NCBI GenBank assembly: GCA_934503275.1
Contig: CAKSVD010000003.1
Span: 1 to 64,000 of the forward strand
Length of the DNA stretch: 64,000 bases
Origin: an uncultured Faecalibacterium sp.
GTDB lineage: Bacteria > Bacillota > Clostridia > Oscillospirales > Ruminococcaceae
Reading direction: 5' to 3'
The notes under the pieces were generated by a model. The model worked only from the letters and a program-made list of their open reading frames with translations. It did not search any database and was not told the origin of the DNA. How positions within the stretch are numbered: the stretch's first letter is position 1; each line of letters starts with the position of its first letter. Below are positions 41,601 to 50,764 of the stretch, piece after piece. The translations under genes were made by a program, and so were the position numbers.

Positions 41601-42752
41601 TTACGTTATATTTAGCACATCTCTGCCCCTCATGGACACCTGATAGGAGAAAATCCGGTTCATCTCCCGGCGCTTTCGGGTCAGGTCAGAGTGCACATAG
41701 CGCTGCAAGGTGATGTTGGCGTTGGCGTGTCCTAACAATTCGCTGAGAGTTTTCACGTCGCACCCCGCCTGCAGACAGGTGGTAGCAAAGGTATGACGCA
41801 GCGCGTGCGGACGTACTTGCCGGACAGTTGCCTGTTTCAGATATGATTTGATGCTTTTTCGGTAGCAGCGGGGCTCGGTGGGCTTGGACTCGTTGCCGGA
41901 CAGAAACCATGCAGCATTGCTGACACATCCGCGCAGCTTTTTCAGCATAATAAGCAGCTGCTTTGGGATTGGAATTTCCCGGCGGGAGGTGCGGGTTTTA
42001 GGCGTTTGGATGACCACCTTTGTATGCCCATTTTCACAGGAAATTCGGCAGACCGTCCGGTTGATTTTCAGCGTTCCGAGTTTCAGGTCGAAATCGCCCC
42101 ACTGTAAGCCGCAAATCTCGCCAATACGCAGTCCCAATTCCAGCCCTAGTAATAAGCCGATTTTGCGGGGCGTAGGGTTCTCTTGTACATACTGATAAAG
42201 CCGCTGCTGCTCCGCCGGAGAGAGGGGCGCAGAAATTTTGTCGATGGCTTTTGGCAGCGCTACTTCCAGCTCCATCGGACGAATCAGGCGCAAGTGCGCG
42301 GCATATTTGCAGATGCGCCGTAACATCGAGAGGCATTCCCGGGCAGAGGAGCTCCCCAGCGGCTTGTGTGCGGCATCTATCGGCGCAATAATCTGCTGCA
42401 TAGCCTGTTCCAGAAAGCTTTCCTCAAGGGATGCAACTGGCACTTTACTCAAAACTGGAAGAAGATATTTGTGCAGCGTGTACGAGTAATGTGCATAGGT
42501 GGATTCTTTTACAGCATTCCGCTGGGAGCGCAGCCATACCTCAGCCAATGCTTCAAAGGTCAGGTCGGTTCTTTTCAGGTTGTAGAACCCTGCCTCTGCT
42601 TTCTTCTGAATCAGCACGCGCTTGACCTCTGCGTAGACCGTGCCATAGACGTAGCCCCACTGGATTTTCCCCTCCGGTGTACGCGCTTTGATATAGCGGC
42701 CTTCCCACCGGCCATCCTTGCGTTTGTGAATGTTTTCTCCCCGTCGTGCCAT
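41601..42752 (-). CDS. Tyrosine recombinase/site-specific integrase
   Basis: The 383-residue protein has an AP2-like N-terminal arm-binding segment (RKDGRWEGRYIKARTPEGKI), a core-binding domain (TFEALAEVWLRSQRNAVKES) and the catalytic domain. The full RHRHY set is visible: R209 (GLRIGE), H316 and R319 (RPHALRH), H342 (LLGHAN) and Tyr352 (RYVHSD). ATG at 42752 follows AGGAGG. Two 26-bp core-like sites in inverted orientation flank it, so it may invert its own segment rather than, or as well as, integrate the ICE. Confidence 0.92.
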   Translation of the reverse strand: MARRGENIHKRKDGRWEGRYIKARTPEGKIQWGYVYGTVYAEVKRVLIQKKAEAGFYNLKRTDLTFEALAEVWLRSQRNAVKESTYAHYSYTLHKYLLPVLSKVPVASLEESFLEQAMQQIIAPIDAAHKPLGSSSARECLSMLRRICKYAAHLRLIRPMELEVALPKAIDKISAPLSPAEQQRLYQYVQENPTPRKIGLLLGLELGLRIGEICGLQWGDFDLKLGTLKINRTVCRISCENGHTKVVIQTPKTRTSRREIPIPKQLLIMLKKLRGCVSNAAWFLSGNESKPTEPRCYRKSIKSYLKQATVRQVRPHALRHTFATTCLQAGCDVKTLSELLGHANANITLQRYVHSDLTRKRREMNRIFSYQVSMRGRDVLNIT

Positions 42753-42914
42753 TTCTGTTTCCTCCTGCGTCTTGGACACCCTTCTGACCACTTATTCTGT
42801 CCACCTTCGTTTTTTGCTGGATTTTTCATGCAGAACTGGGCAATGTGCAAAAAACTTTCAGCTTCTGCGAGGTTTTTTCTAAGGTCAGGTGGGATGCATT
42901 TGTAAGGATTTCTA

Positions 42915-42943
42915 TTGATTCCCAGATATAACCATGATAAAAT
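42915..42943 (+). promoter_or_regulatory. Outward-facing promoter inside the recombinase cassette
   Basis: TTGATT (42915-42920) and TAAAAT (42938-42943) are 17 bases apart and point right, across the right core-like site towards the helicase gene at 43036. If the cassette inverts, this promoter would instead face the left side. Confidence 0.55.
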
Positions 42944-42981
42944 AAGAGAAGAATTCAAACAACGATGTCGAAAGATCGGTA

Positions 42982-43007
42982 TCCTCCATTATCACTGTGG
43001 AGGATAC
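42982..43007 (+). repeat. Right inverted copy of the recombinase core-like site
   Basis: TATCCTCCA and TGGAGGATA arms surround the spacer; 25 of 26 bases match the reverse complement of 41553-41578. The longest possible frame of the helicase gene begins inside this site (GTG at 42997), but a better start lies downstream. Confidence 0.8.
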
Positions 43008-43035
43008 CCCTTTATTGCGGGAAGGGGTGAACAAG

Positions 43036-45240
43036 GTGGCATTGCGTCTGTTTGAGCACAACGAGAAAGCATATCATGCGGCAGTCCGGATGATGAACCA
43101 GTATGGCAAAGCTGCCATTGTTCATCCCACCGGCACCGGAAAGAGCTATATTGCGTTCAAGCTGATCGAGGACAACCCGGAGAAGGTCGTGATCTGGCTT
43201 TCTCCCAGTGAATATATCTTTAAGACCCAGCTGGAAAGCCTGAAAAGGAACGACCCGGATTTTCCGTTGGCAAATGTTCACTTTTATACCTACGCCAAAC
43301 TGATGTGCTGCACGCAGGCGCAGCTGGACGAAATAGCAGCGCAGAAGCCTGCTTATATTATACTCGATGAATTCCACCGTGCCGGTGCAGAATGCTGGGG
43401 CGAAAGCACGGTGGCTTTATTAAAGTTATGCCCGGATGCAAAGCTTCTGGGGCTGACGGCAACAAACATCCGATATCTGGATAATAACCGCGATATGGCC
43501 GAAGAACTTTTCGATAGCCGTGTTGCGAGCAACATGACCCTTGGCGAAGCAGTCGTCAGGGGTATTTTGCCTGCCCCGAAATATGTGACCACAGTCTACC
43601 AGTACCAGAAAGCGCTTGCAAAGTATCAGGCACGGGTGGACAACCTGCGGACACCGGGCATTCAGGATGTGAATCAGAAATATCTGGACGCACTGCGCCG
43701 CGCCTTGGAACAGGCACACGGCCTGGATAAAGTATTTGCCCATCATATCACAAACAAGTCCGGTAAGTACATTGTGTTCTGCGCCAACAAGGAGCACATG
43801 GACGAGATGGTGTCCCATGTGCCGGAGTGGTTCGCCGGGGTCAACCCGGACGTTGTGGTGTACGAAGCCTACTCGGATGATCCGAATACCGACAAGGCGT
43901 TTGCGGACTTCAAGACGGATACGACCAACCGGCTGAAGCTGCTGTTCTGCATCGATATGCTCAACGAGGGCGTCCATGTGGAAGGCATTTCCGGGGTCAT
44001 CCTGTTCCGACCTACCATCTCGCCCATCATCTACAAGCAGCAGATCGGACGCGCCCTGACCGCTGGTGATAATACGACACCGCTTATCCTAGATGTTGTC
44101 AACAACTTTGAAGGTCTGACCAGTATTTCCGGCCTGCAAAGCGAGATGCAGGAGGCGGTTCATCGGCTCTATGCCAACGGCGAGGGCGACAAGATCGTCA
44201 CCGAGCGGTTCGAGGTCATCGAACAGGTGCACGATTGCCGGGTACTGTTCGAGCAGCTACAGGCAAGCCTTTCTTCCGGTTGGGAGCACTATTTCTCTGA
44301 GGCCAGCATCTACTATGCGGAACACGGCAACCTGAACGTCCCGAAACTGTACACCACGCCCGGCGGTCTGAGCCTTGGGGTGTGGCTGGTCACCCAGCGC
44401 CGGGTGCGTGAGGGACAGATCCAAGGAAATCTGACTGAGCAGCAGATCGCACGGCTGGACAGCATCGGCATGGTCTGGGGAAACCGGAAGGAAATCGCGT
44501 GGCAGCATGGATTTGATGTTGCCAAGAAATACCACGACACCTACGGGAACCTGATGGTGCCCGGAAAATATGTAGACCCGGACGGCTACCCACTGGGACA
44601 GTGGATCATCAAGACCCGGCAGCAAAAGCTGAACGGCCGCTTGAAGGGAGAACGCATCGCACAGCTTGATGAGCTCGGCATGGTATGGAACATTTTCGAT
44701 GCCAAGTGGGAAAAGGCTTATGCGCTGGCTGCGGCCTATTACGAGGAGAACGGAAACCTGAATATCCCACGTTCCTATGTGACAGCGGCTGGTGAACGGC
44801 TGGGGCAATGGGTCGCAAGCCAGCAATGGGCGTACCCGAAAGGAAAGCTGACAGACGAGCAGGTCGAACGGCTCAACAGAATAGGGATGTACTGGGGCAA
44901 CCGCAATGACCGTCAGTGGAACGAAGGATATCAGGAAGCGAAGCGCTACTTTGATGCCCACGGCGACCTGAACGTCCCGGCTGATTATGTGTCGCCGGGC
45001 GGTTACAACCTCGGAAATTGGGTCAAGCGGCAGCGGTACACCCGCCAGAATCCTGAAAAAAGCTGTGCTGTTTTGACAGAGGAGCGTATTGCAAAGCTTG
45101 ATGAGATCGGGATGAGGTGGGAGAAATCGGACTCGAGGCCGCGCCGGTTAGAACTGGCACAAGAATCTAAGAGGAAAAGTGAAAAACTGAATGTTTCGGC
45201 TAACCACAAAACGGGGGAAGAAATCGGTTTGTGTAGTTGA
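43036..45240 (+). CDS. DEAD/DEAH-type helicase with four helicase-associated (HA) repeats
   Basis: The protein of about 734 residues has a superfamily 2 helicase core with Walker A HPTGTGKS at residues 30-37, ILDEFHRAG near 109, LLGLTATN, and a C-terminal helicase lobe ending in QQIGRAL. Four HA domains of about 70 residues start near 414, 489, 556 and 627, each with the W-x(n)-GNLxVP..Y and LGxW pattern. HA domains probably bind nucleic acid. GTG at 43036 with AAGGGG upstream is preferred over GTG 42997. It sits directly downstream of the putative invertible promoter. Confidence 0.85.
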   Translation: MALRLFEHNEKAYHAAVRMMNQYGKAAIVHPTGTGKSYIAFKLIEDNPEKVVIWLSPSEYIFKTQLESLKRNDPDFPLANVHFYTYAKLMCCTQAQLDEIAAQKPAYIILDEFHRAGAECWGESTVALLKLCPDAKLLGLTATNIRYLDNNRDMAEELFDSRVASNMTLGEAVVRGILPAPKYVTTVYQYQKALAKYQARVDNLRTPGIQDVNQKYLDALRRALEQAHGLDKVFAHHITNKSGKYIVFCANKEHMDEMVSHVPEWFAGVNPDVVVYEAYSDDPNTDKAFADFKTDTTNRLKLLFCIDMLNEGVHVEGISGVILFRPTISPIIYKQQIGRALTAGDNTTPLILDVVNNFEGLTSISGLQSEMQEAVHRLYANGEGDKIVTERFEVIEQVHDCRVLFEQLQASLSSGWEHYFSEASIYYAEHGNLNVPKLYTTPGGLSLGVWLVTQRRVREGQIQGNLTEQQIARLDSIGMVWGNRKEIAWQHGFDVAKKYHDTYGNLMVPGKYVDPDGYPLGQWIIKTRQQKLNGRLKGERIAQLDELGMVWNIFDAKWEKAYALAAAYYEENGNLNIPRSYVTAAGERLGQWVASQQWAYPKGKLTDEQVERLNRIGMYWGNRNDRQWNEGYQEAKRYFDAHGDLNVPADYVSPGGYNLGNWVKRQRYTRQNPEKSCAVLTEERIAKLDEIGMRWEKSDSRPRRLELAQESKRKSEKLNVSANHKTGEEIGLCS

Positions 45241-45330
45241 TAGCGAGATCCAAAGCACTTGCTGCAATTTGGGTCGGAAAAGTTACGTGAGTCGTAAAAA
45301 GAAAATCTAAAGGAGTTATTGGAGAGGATT

Positions 45331-46683
45331 ATGTCAAAGTTTCAGCATGATGTGATGTTGAGGGTCGTGAAGATCCTGAATGTTCTGATGATCGAGCTGC
45401 CGTTTGCGGCCTGCTGGTTCCTGTACTACTCGCACCAGACCTATGCAAATCTGGCATGGGAGGGTCATTTTGCGATTTTAGGCCTGTTTTTTATCCTGTA
45501 CATTGTACTCGGTAAAATCTACGATGCGTTCTGGATGTCCATGCAGCGGGTCTCGGAGCTGGTGTACGGCCAGATCCTTGGCGCGATGGCAACCGATGGT
45601 ATTTTGTACATCGTGATCTGCCTGATGTCCGCAAAGCTCTGCAACCTGTTGCCGGGTATTGCGGCAATTGCGGGGCAGTTGGTGATGGCTGCGATCTGGG
45701 CATCTTGTGCACATAAATGGTACTACAAGACCTTCCCACCGCAGAAGACCGCTGTGGTCTACGATGTTCGTCATGGCATGGAAAAACTCATCAACGAGTA
45801 TGGTCTGAGCCAGAAATACGATGTGCAGGTCACCCTGAGCGTGTCGGAGTGCTTGGCAGACCTGAGCATTCTGGACGGCATGGAGACTGTTTTTGTCAGC
45901 GGCGTCCACAGCCATGAACGAAACATTATCCTGAAGCACTGCGTAGGGAAGGGCATCAATATGTTCGTCATCCCCCGTGTGGGCGACGTTATTATGAGCG
46001 GCGCGTGGCCGATGCATATGTTCCATCTGCCGATGCTGCGCGTCGGTCGCTACATGGCAAGCCCGGAGTTCTTGTTCATCAAGCGCGCGATGGACATTGT
46101 GATCTCACTGCTGGCACTGATCATCTTGAGCCCGCTGTTCCTGATTACGGCCATTGCGGTCAAATCCGATGGTGGTCCCGCCTTCTATAAGCAGGTGCGT
46201 CTGACCAAGGACGGCAAGCAGTTTGAGATTTTGAAGTTCCGCTCCATGCGCGTGGATGCAGAAAAGGATGGCGTGGCACGTCTCTCCACCGGCGACAAGG
46301 ATGACCGTATTACAAAGGTCGGTCACATTATCCGCGCCTGCCGCCTGGACGAGTTGCCTCAGTTGCTGAACATCCTGAAGGGTGATTTGTCTGTTGTGGG
46401 CCCCCGTCCGGAGCGCCCGGAGATCGCCGCACAGTACTGCGAGGAGATGCCGGAGTTTGCGCTGCGTCTGCAGGCAAAGGCGGGCTTAACCGGTTATGCG
46501 CAAGTATACGGCAAATATAACACCACCCCCTACGATAAGCTGCAGATGGATCTGATGTATATTGCCCATCCTAGCCTGATCGAGGATCTGAAAATCATGC
46601 TGGCAACCGTCAAAATTTTGTTCATGCCGGAGTCTACCGAGGGCGTAGCGGAAGGTGCAACTACGGCGATGGGGCAGGAGTAA
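45331..46683 (+). CDS. Initiating polyprenyl-phosphate sugar-1-phosphate transferase
   Basis: The 450-residue membrane protein has an N-terminal half with about four membrane helices and a CoA-binding-like fold. The C-terminal catalytic part from about residue 249 carries KRAMDIVISLLALIILSPLF, KQVRLTKDGKQFEILKFRSM, DELPQLLNILKGDLSVVGPR and GLTGYAQVYGKY. These enzymes place the first sugar phosphate on undecaprenyl phosphate. It is first in the polysaccharide locus. ATG at 45331 follows GGAGAGG; the open frame begins 12 bases earlier. Confidence 0.93.
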   Translation: MSKFQHDVMLRVVKILNVLMIELPFAACWFLYYSHQTYANLAWEGHFAILGLFFILYIVLGKIYDAFWMSMQRVSELVYGQILGAMATDGILYIVICLMSAKLCNLLPGIAAIAGQLVMAAIWASCAHKWYYKTFPPQKTAVVYDVRHGMEKLINEYGLSQKYDVQVTLSVSECLADLSILDGMETVFVSGVHSHERNIILKHCVGKGINMFVIPRVGDVIMSGAWPMHMFHLPMLRVGRYMASPEFLFIKRAMDIVISLLALIILSPLFLITAIAVKSDGGPAFYKQVRLTKDGKQFEILKFRSMRVDAEKDGVARLSTGDKDDRITKVGHIIRACRLDELPQLLNILKGDLSVVGPRPERPEIAAQYCEEMPEFALRLQAKAGLTGYAQVYGKYNTTPYDKLQMDLMYIAHPSLIEDLKIMLATVKILFMPESTEGVAEGATTAMGQE

Positions 46684-46832
46684 ACACGTCGATTTGACGG
46701 CGATAAAAGAGTTTTTTAACTGGTATGCACGACAATTATTTGTAGAAATACTGGGTTTTGGCAAGGCGAAGGTTCCACACTTTTTGTGATGAATCTGAGC
46801 TGTTTTGCAATAGTAAAAGAGGAGCTTATCGG

Positions 46833-47678
46833 ATGAAAAAATACGCAATTATCACGATGGATGTTGAAGACTGGTATCATACATATTTCCCGGAGGCAAA
46901 TGTAGACCGTTCTATTTCGCTTCTGGACGGTTTGGATGTGGCACTGGATATTATGAAAAAGGACGATATTCACGGCTCGTTCTTCGTTGTTGGTGAGATT
47001 GCGGATAAGCTCGCAGACAAACTAAGAGCAATGGACAAAGAAGGCCATGATATCGCAGTTCACAACTGCCAACATCTTCGCCCTGTAACGATGACTCCGG
47101 ACGAGTTCCGCAGCCAGTTGCTGGAGGCAAAGCAAAAGATCGAGGGAATTCTTGGACATCAAGTTCATGGTTACCGCGCACCAAGCTTTGGCATTGACGA
47201 TGAACGGCTTGACATTGTGCGAGAGTGCGGTTTTAAGTACGACTCCAGCAAGCTGAAACCGCAGAAGAGTGCCAAGTACGGTGTGCTGAATTTGAAGGAC
47301 TTTAAGGAAACGATTCCTTGTGTTCACCAGACTAAAGGCTTTACGGAGTTTGAGGTCAGTACTGAGAAGATTGGCGATATGAATATGCTCCTTGGCGGCG
47401 GGTATATTCGGATGCTACCGTGGTTCTTTATGAAGCATATGACCCAGAAGTATTTGGACTCTGGTAAGCCCTATGTGATGTACATCCATCCGATTGATTT
47501 GTCACCGAAACCTATGCCGAAGGTGGAGGGTATTAGCTTCGACCGGTATCTTCGTACACATATTGGCCGCCGCCATATGGTTTGGCGTTTCAAGAAGGTA
47601 ATTGAGATGCTCAAAAAGAGTGGCTACGAGTTCGTGACTTTTGAGGAACTGCTGAAAATCTATCCTAACGAAGAATGA
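46833..47678 (+). CDS. Polysaccharide deacetylase (NodB family)
   Basis: The 281-residue protein opens with ITMDVEDWYHTYF containing the catalytic Asp-Asp-like pair. GSFFVVGEIADKLADKLRAM, HDIAVHNCQHLRPVTMTPDE (His ligands) and GYRAPSFGIDDERLD follow, the wall-type pattern of the PgdA/PEP-CTERM deacetylase branch. It probably removes N-acetyl groups from lipid-linked or polymer sugars. No signal peptide is visible, so it may act in the cytoplasm. ATG follows AGAGGAGC. The metallophosphoesterase gene starts eight bases after its stop. Confidence 0.88.
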   Translation: MKKYAIITMDVEDWYHTYFPEANVDRSISLLDGLDVALDIMKKDDIHGSFFVVGEIADKLADKLRAMDKEGHDIAVHNCQHLRPVTMTPDEFRSQLLEAKQKIEGILGHQVHGYRAPSFGIDDERLDIVRECGFKYDSSKLKPQKSAKYGVLNLKDFKETIPCVHQTKGFTEFEVSTEKIGDMNMLLGGGYIRMLPWFFMKHMTQKYLDSGKPYVMYIHPIDLSPKPMPKVEGISFDRYLRTHIGRRHMVWRFKKVIEMLKKSGYEFVTFEELLKIYPNEE

Positions 47679-47685
47679 GGCAATA

Positions 47686-48498
47686 ATGGATTCCATTCAT
47701 GTTACGAATTATGAGCCGAACATAGGACTGGGGCTAAGGATAGCACTTGTGACCGATATGCACAGTATGCCATACGATGAGTTACTGATGCTACTTACAA
47801 AAGAAAGTCCCGATGCGATTCTCCTCTCTGGCGATACTTTGGAGCGACACGAGGAAGGAAAAAGTGAATGGAACTTTCTATCAATGGAACAGTGGCAGTT
47901 TCTGCCGGAGATGAAAGGCCCAATGGTTAGTCTGATGCGGGTGCTGGATCGTCTGGTCGAGCATAAGGGTATTGAAGCTGAAGAAGAGGAAGACCTCGGC
48001 TTAGCGTTTCTCCGAGATATAAGCAAACTGGCCCCGGTGTTCATGTCGGTCGGAAACCATGAATGGTATTTTACCGCTGAAGATGAGAGATTCTTCGTAG
48101 ACCGCAGTATTACAGTTTTGGATAATGCTGATGTGCAGGTGACTATTAAAGGTAAGAAGCTGCGCATCGGTGGATTGTCCACTCGCTATGATTTGGATTG
48201 GTTAGAGGAGTATGCACGAAAAGAAGGAACGAAAATTCTTCTGTGCCATCATCCAGAGCATTATAAATACAAGATTAAGGATAGAAAAACGGACACCTTC
48301 GACTTGGTTTTATCCGGGCATTACCATGGAGGGCAATGGCGCATTGGTAATGTTGGTGTGTACGTGCCAAGGATTGGGCTGATGATTCCAAAGGTCAAAG
48401 GAAAATTTGGAAAGCACATTATCAGCGCAGGCGTTTCAAATACGACCCGGTTTCCAAGATTGGGCAATCCCCGGGAACTGGTAATGATAAATATTTGA
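47686..48498 (+). CDS. Metallophosphoesterase (YkuE/LpxH-like)
   Basis: The 270-residue protein has LVTDMHSMPY with the DxH ligands, ILLSGDTLER, SVGNHEWYF, LLCHHPEHYK and LSGHYHGGQWR, all five calcineurin-type blocks. It lacks a signal anchor. YkuE-type relatives cleave lipid or nucleotide pyrophosphates; here it may release or trim a lipid-linked or nucleotide-linked intermediate. It lies between the deacetylase and ATP-grasp genes with gaps of 7 and 12 bases, clearly one operon. Confidence 0.87.
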   Translation: MDSIHVTNYEPNIGLGLRIALVTDMHSMPYDELLMLLTKESPDAILLSGDTLERHEEGKSEWNFLSMEQWQFLPEMKGPMVSLMRVLDRLVEHKGIEAEEEEDLGLAFLRDISKLAPVFMSVGNHEWYFTAEDERFFVDRSITVLDNADVQVTIKGKKLRIGGLSTRYDLDWLEEYARKEGTKILLCHHPEHYKYKIKDRKTDTFDLVLSGHYHGGQWRIGNVGVYVPRIGLMIPKVKGKFGKHIISAGVSNTTRFPRLGNPRELVMINI

Positions 48499-48510
48499 GG
48501 AGATACGGGA

Positions 48511-49662
48511 ATGGACAGTAGATTTGCGGGGAAGAAAATCCTCTTACTGGATGGTTTGACGAGCCAGTGCTTGGAATACACAAAAGCCTTCAACGGTCTT
48601 GGCTGTGACACCACGGTGCTGTGTGATGACCGTTTTGATACTTGTTATGCATCGAAGCACCCTAAACATAAGATTCTCGGTGTGTCGAATGTCCGTGACT
48701 TGAAAGGAACGGAAGAATGGATTCTGAAGCTGGTCAAGTCCGGCGAATATGATGTAGTTATCCCGTTCACGGAGTACTCGGCTACTATTCTGTCCCACCA
48801 TAAAAAAGAACTGAGCGGTTATGCACACTTGATCGTCAATGATCAGGAAATCTTTGATTATGCGCAGGATAAGAACAACGTCATGAAGGTCTGCATGAAG
48901 AACGATCTGCCGTGCCCGATGACCATTTATGATGCAAAGGCTGTAGAGGATATTCTTTCTTCTAATATTAAATTCCCCATCATCCTGAAGCCACGTCACG
49001 GTTTTGGCTCTCATGGCTTCCATAAGATTGAGACAAAAGCAGAACTGGCACCTTGCGTTGAGAAGTTTAACATCGATGTTTCCGAGATGGTCGTGCAGGA
49101 ATATATCCCTCAAGAAGGCTTAAATGTTGCAGACAATTTGTTTGTTGATAAAGAGGGAAATACGAAAAGCGCATTTACCTATGCGAGTTACCGATTCTAT
49201 CCCATTGATGGCGGCTCTGGCGTGCTGAACGAAACGATTGACCGCAAGGATATCCACGATATTTCCACGCAGCTGGTAAAGAAAATGGGACTGCATGGCC
49301 CTGTGGGCGTCGATATGATAATTGATGCACGGGATGATACGCCCAAAGTGCTTGAGGTAAACCTTAGACCGATTGCCTGTGCAAAGCTGGGCTTTCTGTC
49401 TGGAATCAATACTGCACAGCAAATAATGGAAGACCTGTATGCTGACGAGGTGACTCCGATGCAGCAGTATAAAACAGGAATCAGAGTACGGCGTTCACAG
49501 ATTGATTGGATGTGGTTTATCAAATCACCAAATCGGTTTAAAACAAAGCCATCGTGGTTTGACCGCAGGAATACTGTGGATCAGCTGTTTTCGTGGAGTG
49601 ATCCGGGACCGTGGTTTGCATTTTTTATTTATGGTTTCAGGAAATTTATAAGAGAAAGATAA
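48511..49662 (+). CDS. ATP-grasp family ligase
   Basis: The 383-residue protein has an N-terminal Rossmann-like domain (KILLLDGLTSQCLEYTKAFN) and an ATP-grasp fold (FPIILKPRHGFGSHGFHKIE, MVVQEYIPQEGLNVADNLFV, VGVDMIIDARDDTPKVLEVN). ATP-grasp enzymes join a carboxylate to an amine or thiol via acyl phosphate. In this locus it may attach an amino acid or other residue to a sugar, but no substrate is visible. Confidence 0.85.
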   Translation: MDSRFAGKKILLLDGLTSQCLEYTKAFNGLGCDTTVLCDDRFDTCYASKHPKHKILGVSNVRDLKGTEEWILKLVKSGEYDVVIPFTEYSATILSHHKKELSGYAHLIVNDQEIFDYAQDKNNVMKVCMKNDLPCPMTIYDAKAVEDILSSNIKFPIILKPRHGFGSHGFHKIETKAELAPCVEKFNIDVSEMVVQEYIPQEGLNVADNLFVDKEGNTKSAFTYASYRFYPIDGGSGVLNETIDRKDIHDISTQLVKKMGLHGPVGVDMIIDARDDTPKVLEVNLRPIACAKLGFLSGINTAQQIMEDLYADEVTPMQQYKTGIRVRRSQIDWMWFIKSPNRFKTKPSWFDRRNTVDQLFSWSDPGPWFAFFIYGFRKFIRER

Positions 49663-49688
49663 ATAATGTGACTTAATGGAGTAATTGA

Positions 49689-50762
49689 ATGAAGAAGATA
49701 CTAATGGTGACAATGTCTGAACATACAAGTTTTCAAGACGGCGTATTTAGTATGTACGAAAATCTAAAGGATAGATATAAGGTCACAACATTGACAATGA
49801 AGAACTCGGATTATCCAGCTCCAAGGAATAGAGATAATTTGTTTATTGATGCTCCCAAAAGGCCGGGAATTACTAAAGACACATTCAATGTTGTGCGTAT
49901 TCATCAAATGATGAAAATGATTCGAAATACGGATTTTGACGTTGTCTATTTTGAATCATTCCATGTGTGGAATTATCCGATTATGCTCTACTGCAAGAAT
50001 AAACACATCCCTGTGGCACATGCAATCAATGATGTGGTTCCCCATGCAGGTGATAAACATGCAAGGATTAATAAGACAATCAACAATTTGACAGCTCGAT
50101 TGGCGAACCGGATTATTTTAAGAAGTGTCGATGGTTATAATAATGCGTTGAAACAATATCCGCAGTATAAGGATAAACTGCACAAGGTTGATCTCTGGTA
50201 TTCCTTCCCCAAGTATTCCAAACCAAAGGGAAAGAACGTTCTCTTTTTCGGGCGAATGAATCGGTATAAGGGTATTGAGTATTTGCTTGAATTGGTAAAG
50301 CGGACACCGGATATTCAATATGTTGTCGCTGGTAAGGCGGATGACAGCGTGAAAGAGACAATTGATGCATTAAAAAAACTTCCTAATGTGAAGCTTGACG
50401 AAGGTGTGATTCCCTACGACAAGATGCATGACTATTTTTACAATGCACGCTGCACGATTCTACCATATGAAACTGCAACGCAGTCCGGTGTAGTGCTTGA
50501 TGCATATAAGCATTCTCGACCGGCGGTGGCTTTTGATGTCGGAGCATTGGGCGAACAGATTGATGACGGGGTAACTGGATATCTTGCTAAGCCTGGCGAT
50601 GTTGGACAGCTTGAGACTCAACTGCGAAAAATCATTGATATGCCGAATGAACAGTATGAGCAGATGTGCATGAAATCTTATCAGAAGGGGCTGGATGCTT
50701 ACTCGGCTAAGAGTAGAGAAAGAGAGTTCCTGAGTGCAATTGGTGTAGAGCAGGGGGTATAA
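49689..50762 (+). CDS. Glycosyltransferase family 4
   Basis: The 357-residue GT-B enzyme has an N-terminal acceptor domain and a C-terminal GT4 domain: NVLFFGRMNRYKGIEYLLEL near 175-194, VKLDEGVIPYDKMHDYFYNA near 236-255, and the nucleotide-sugar-binding ETATQSGVVLDAYKHSRPAV near 264-283. It adds one sugar to the lipid-linked repeat unit at the cytoplasmic membrane face. Its donor is unknown. Confidence 0.88.
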   Translation: MKKILMVTMSEHTSFQDGVFSMYENLKDRYKVTTLTMKNSDYPAPRNRDNLFIDAPKRPGITKDTFNVVRIHQMMKMIRNTDFDVVYFESFHVWNYPIMLYCKNKHIPVAHAINDVVPHAGDKHARINKTINNLTARLANRIILRSVDGYNNALKQYPQYKDKLHKVDLWYSFPKYSKPKGKNVLFFGRMNRYKGIEYLLELVKRTPDIQYVVAGKADDSVKETIDALKKLPNVKLDEGVIPYDKMHDYFYNARCTILPYETATQSGVVLDAYKHSRPAVAFDVGALGEQIDDGVTGYLAKPGDVGQLETQLRKIIDMPNEQYEQMCMKSYQKGLDAYSAKSREREFLSAIGVEQGV

Positions 50763-50764
50763 AA

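Larger units (their letters stand above)
5306..42752. mobile_element. Tn1549/CTn-like integrative conjugative element, minimum extent
   Basis: From the tRNA-Leu att fragment to the tyrosine recombinase, the genes follow the order known for Firmicute conjugative elements of the Tn1549 type. They run from HTH, RepA, ParA and ParB through a VirD4/VirB6/PrgI/VirB4/NlpC secretion operon, topoisomerase III and TTRAP to the giant methylase-helicase, MobC and relaxase. Several cargo modules interrupt it. The right end is not identified. A HTH gene of ICE type at 63598 suggests that the element may continue beyond the window and that the polysaccharide locus could be cargo. RepA and ParA are damaged, so autonomous replication and partition may be impaired while the transfer genes look intact. 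Confidence 0.8.

Noticed and set aside
42611-42958. 115-codon minus-strand frame upstream of the recombinase
   Set aside because: No ribosome site or recognisable domain, and it overlaps the recombinase start in another frame.
44278-45130. Repeated GNLNVP-type segments considered as mobile repeats
   Set aside because: They are diverged protein-level HA domain repeats, not DNA repeats.
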